Source of the DNA: Paenibacillus terrae
GTDB taxonomy: Bacteria; Bacillota; Bacilli; Paenibacillales; Paenibacillaceae
DNA length: 64,000 bases
NCBI RefSeq assembly: GCF_000943545.1
Contig: NZ_JTHP01000003.1
Location: 1-64,000, forward strand
Direction: 5' to 3'
Positions 63,517 to 64,000 of this stretch are shown here, one piece after another. The notes under the pieces are model-generated. The model saw only the letters and a program-made list of their open reading frames with translations, ran no database searches and was not told the DNA's origin. The position numbers were made by a program, and so were the translations under genes. Numbering within the stretch: position 1 is the first letter of the stretch; each line of letters opens with the position of its first letter.

Positions 63517-64000
63517 TTAATATGACGTACTGCTACGATAAGCAGTGGTCGGATTCATAAGAAGCTGATCCCGCAAACTTCCCACTCTACCGTTTTTAAG
63601 ACCTCTTCCCAGCCTGTTACCCATCGTCTCCAGTTGAGTCGGACTTACGTTATTCGTGACATTAGGCAATGTCATATGGACAATAACGTCACCGGAGTTG
63701 ATCATATACGATGGGTGCATGTTTGCACGTGTCAGATATTCATTGCTGGTCAGCTCTGTAACGCCCCCTGGCATATGAAACGTTCCAGCTAATGGCTCCA
63801 CCCCACTCCAAATCCCCAATTGGGCTTGCAGGGACTGCCCTCTCCATTCGCTGTGCTGCTCTTGGAATTCCCATGAAGCTTCCGACTTCATATGAAATGT
63901 ACGCTGATGACGGAGTACACTTTGCAAGTCCTGAGTTTGGTGCTTGCGCATACGGATATACTCCATAGAGCCTGTTCGTATATCTGCTATTTCAGCGTTT
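63517..64000 (-). CDS. Partial tail-operon protein, 5' end outside the window
   Basis: The frame is open to the window edge (upstream residues AEIADIRTGSMEYIRMRKHQ), so the ATG at 63966 is probably internal and the real start lies beyond 64000. The visible part (ELTSNEYLTRANMHPSYMIN, GDVIVHMTLPNVTNNVSPTQ) has no family I recognise. Its place upstream of two SLH-tail proteins suggests a tail-completion or tape-adjacent gene. Confidence 0.5.
   Translation of the reverse strand, partial: NAEIADIRTGSMEYIRMRKHQTQDLQSVLRHQRTFHMKSEASWEFQEQHSEWRGQSLQAQLGIWSGVEPLAGTFHMPGGVTELTSNEYLTRANMHPSYMINSGDVIVHMTLPNVTNNVSPTQLETMGNRLGRGLKNGRVGSLRDQLLMNPTTAYRSSTSY

Overview
The window reads as chromosome of a Gram-positive, spore-former-type Bacillota, most likely Paenibacillus (P. 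polymyxa-like). This assignment is an inference from strong AGGAGG ribosome sites, a Bacillus-type Fur box, YcgT/YrzF/DedA/speD/RecQ homologues and surface-layer (SLH) domains. No rRNA, tRNA or CRISPR array was seen.

Bases 1-32,600 are an ordinary mosaic of chromosomal genes. They include a possibly iron-regulated methyltransferase/reductase pair with a divergent LuxR-type regulator, an SPFH/NAD-kinase-like pair, a Fur-boxed ferredoxin-NADP reductase (ycgT-like), DinB-like, GNAT and NUDIX proteins, a phospholipid methyltransferase/DedA pair, a radical SAM protein, RecQ, RluA, SpeD, a malic enzyme, a split ThrE exporter and an M24 peptidase. Inside it, 11,240-15,280 is a small accessory patch. 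It holds a broken ycgT copy, decayed GNAT and unknown genes, two loci for tiny holin-like (type I) toxins with convergent antisense features, and a ribbon-helix-helix regulator divergent from a small hypothetical gene over a clear operator.

Bases 32,690-64,000 are one long, entirely minus-strand block that looks like the tail-tip, fibre and regulatory part of a phage or phage-tail-like particle, continuing beyond the right edge. In transcription order it has a partial unknown protein, two proteins ending in SLH repeats, a 1,150-residue tail hub fused to an M23 endopeptidase and a 3D lytic domain, small proteins, three tandem paralogues of a family I cannot name, a 1,168-residue acidic repeat protein, several fibre-like proteins, a GLUG-repeat protein, and a 1,331-residue LamG/DNRLRE/beta-repeat fibre. 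A strong terminator follows, then a previously uncalled membrane-anchored coiled-coil (holin-like) gene with a CTG start. After that come a two-part sigma factor (or frameshifted single one) behind a strong promoter, a paralogue of a small structural protein, a zinc-ribbon protein, a coiled-coil protein and a full sigma-70-like factor. No capsid, terminase, integrase or replication gene is visible in these 31 kb.

The working interpretation is a domesticated or specialised tail-like particle whose tip can bind S-layer/secondary cell-wall polymer and cut peptidoglycan, controlled by its own sigma factors. The particle itself is inferred, not demonstrated.
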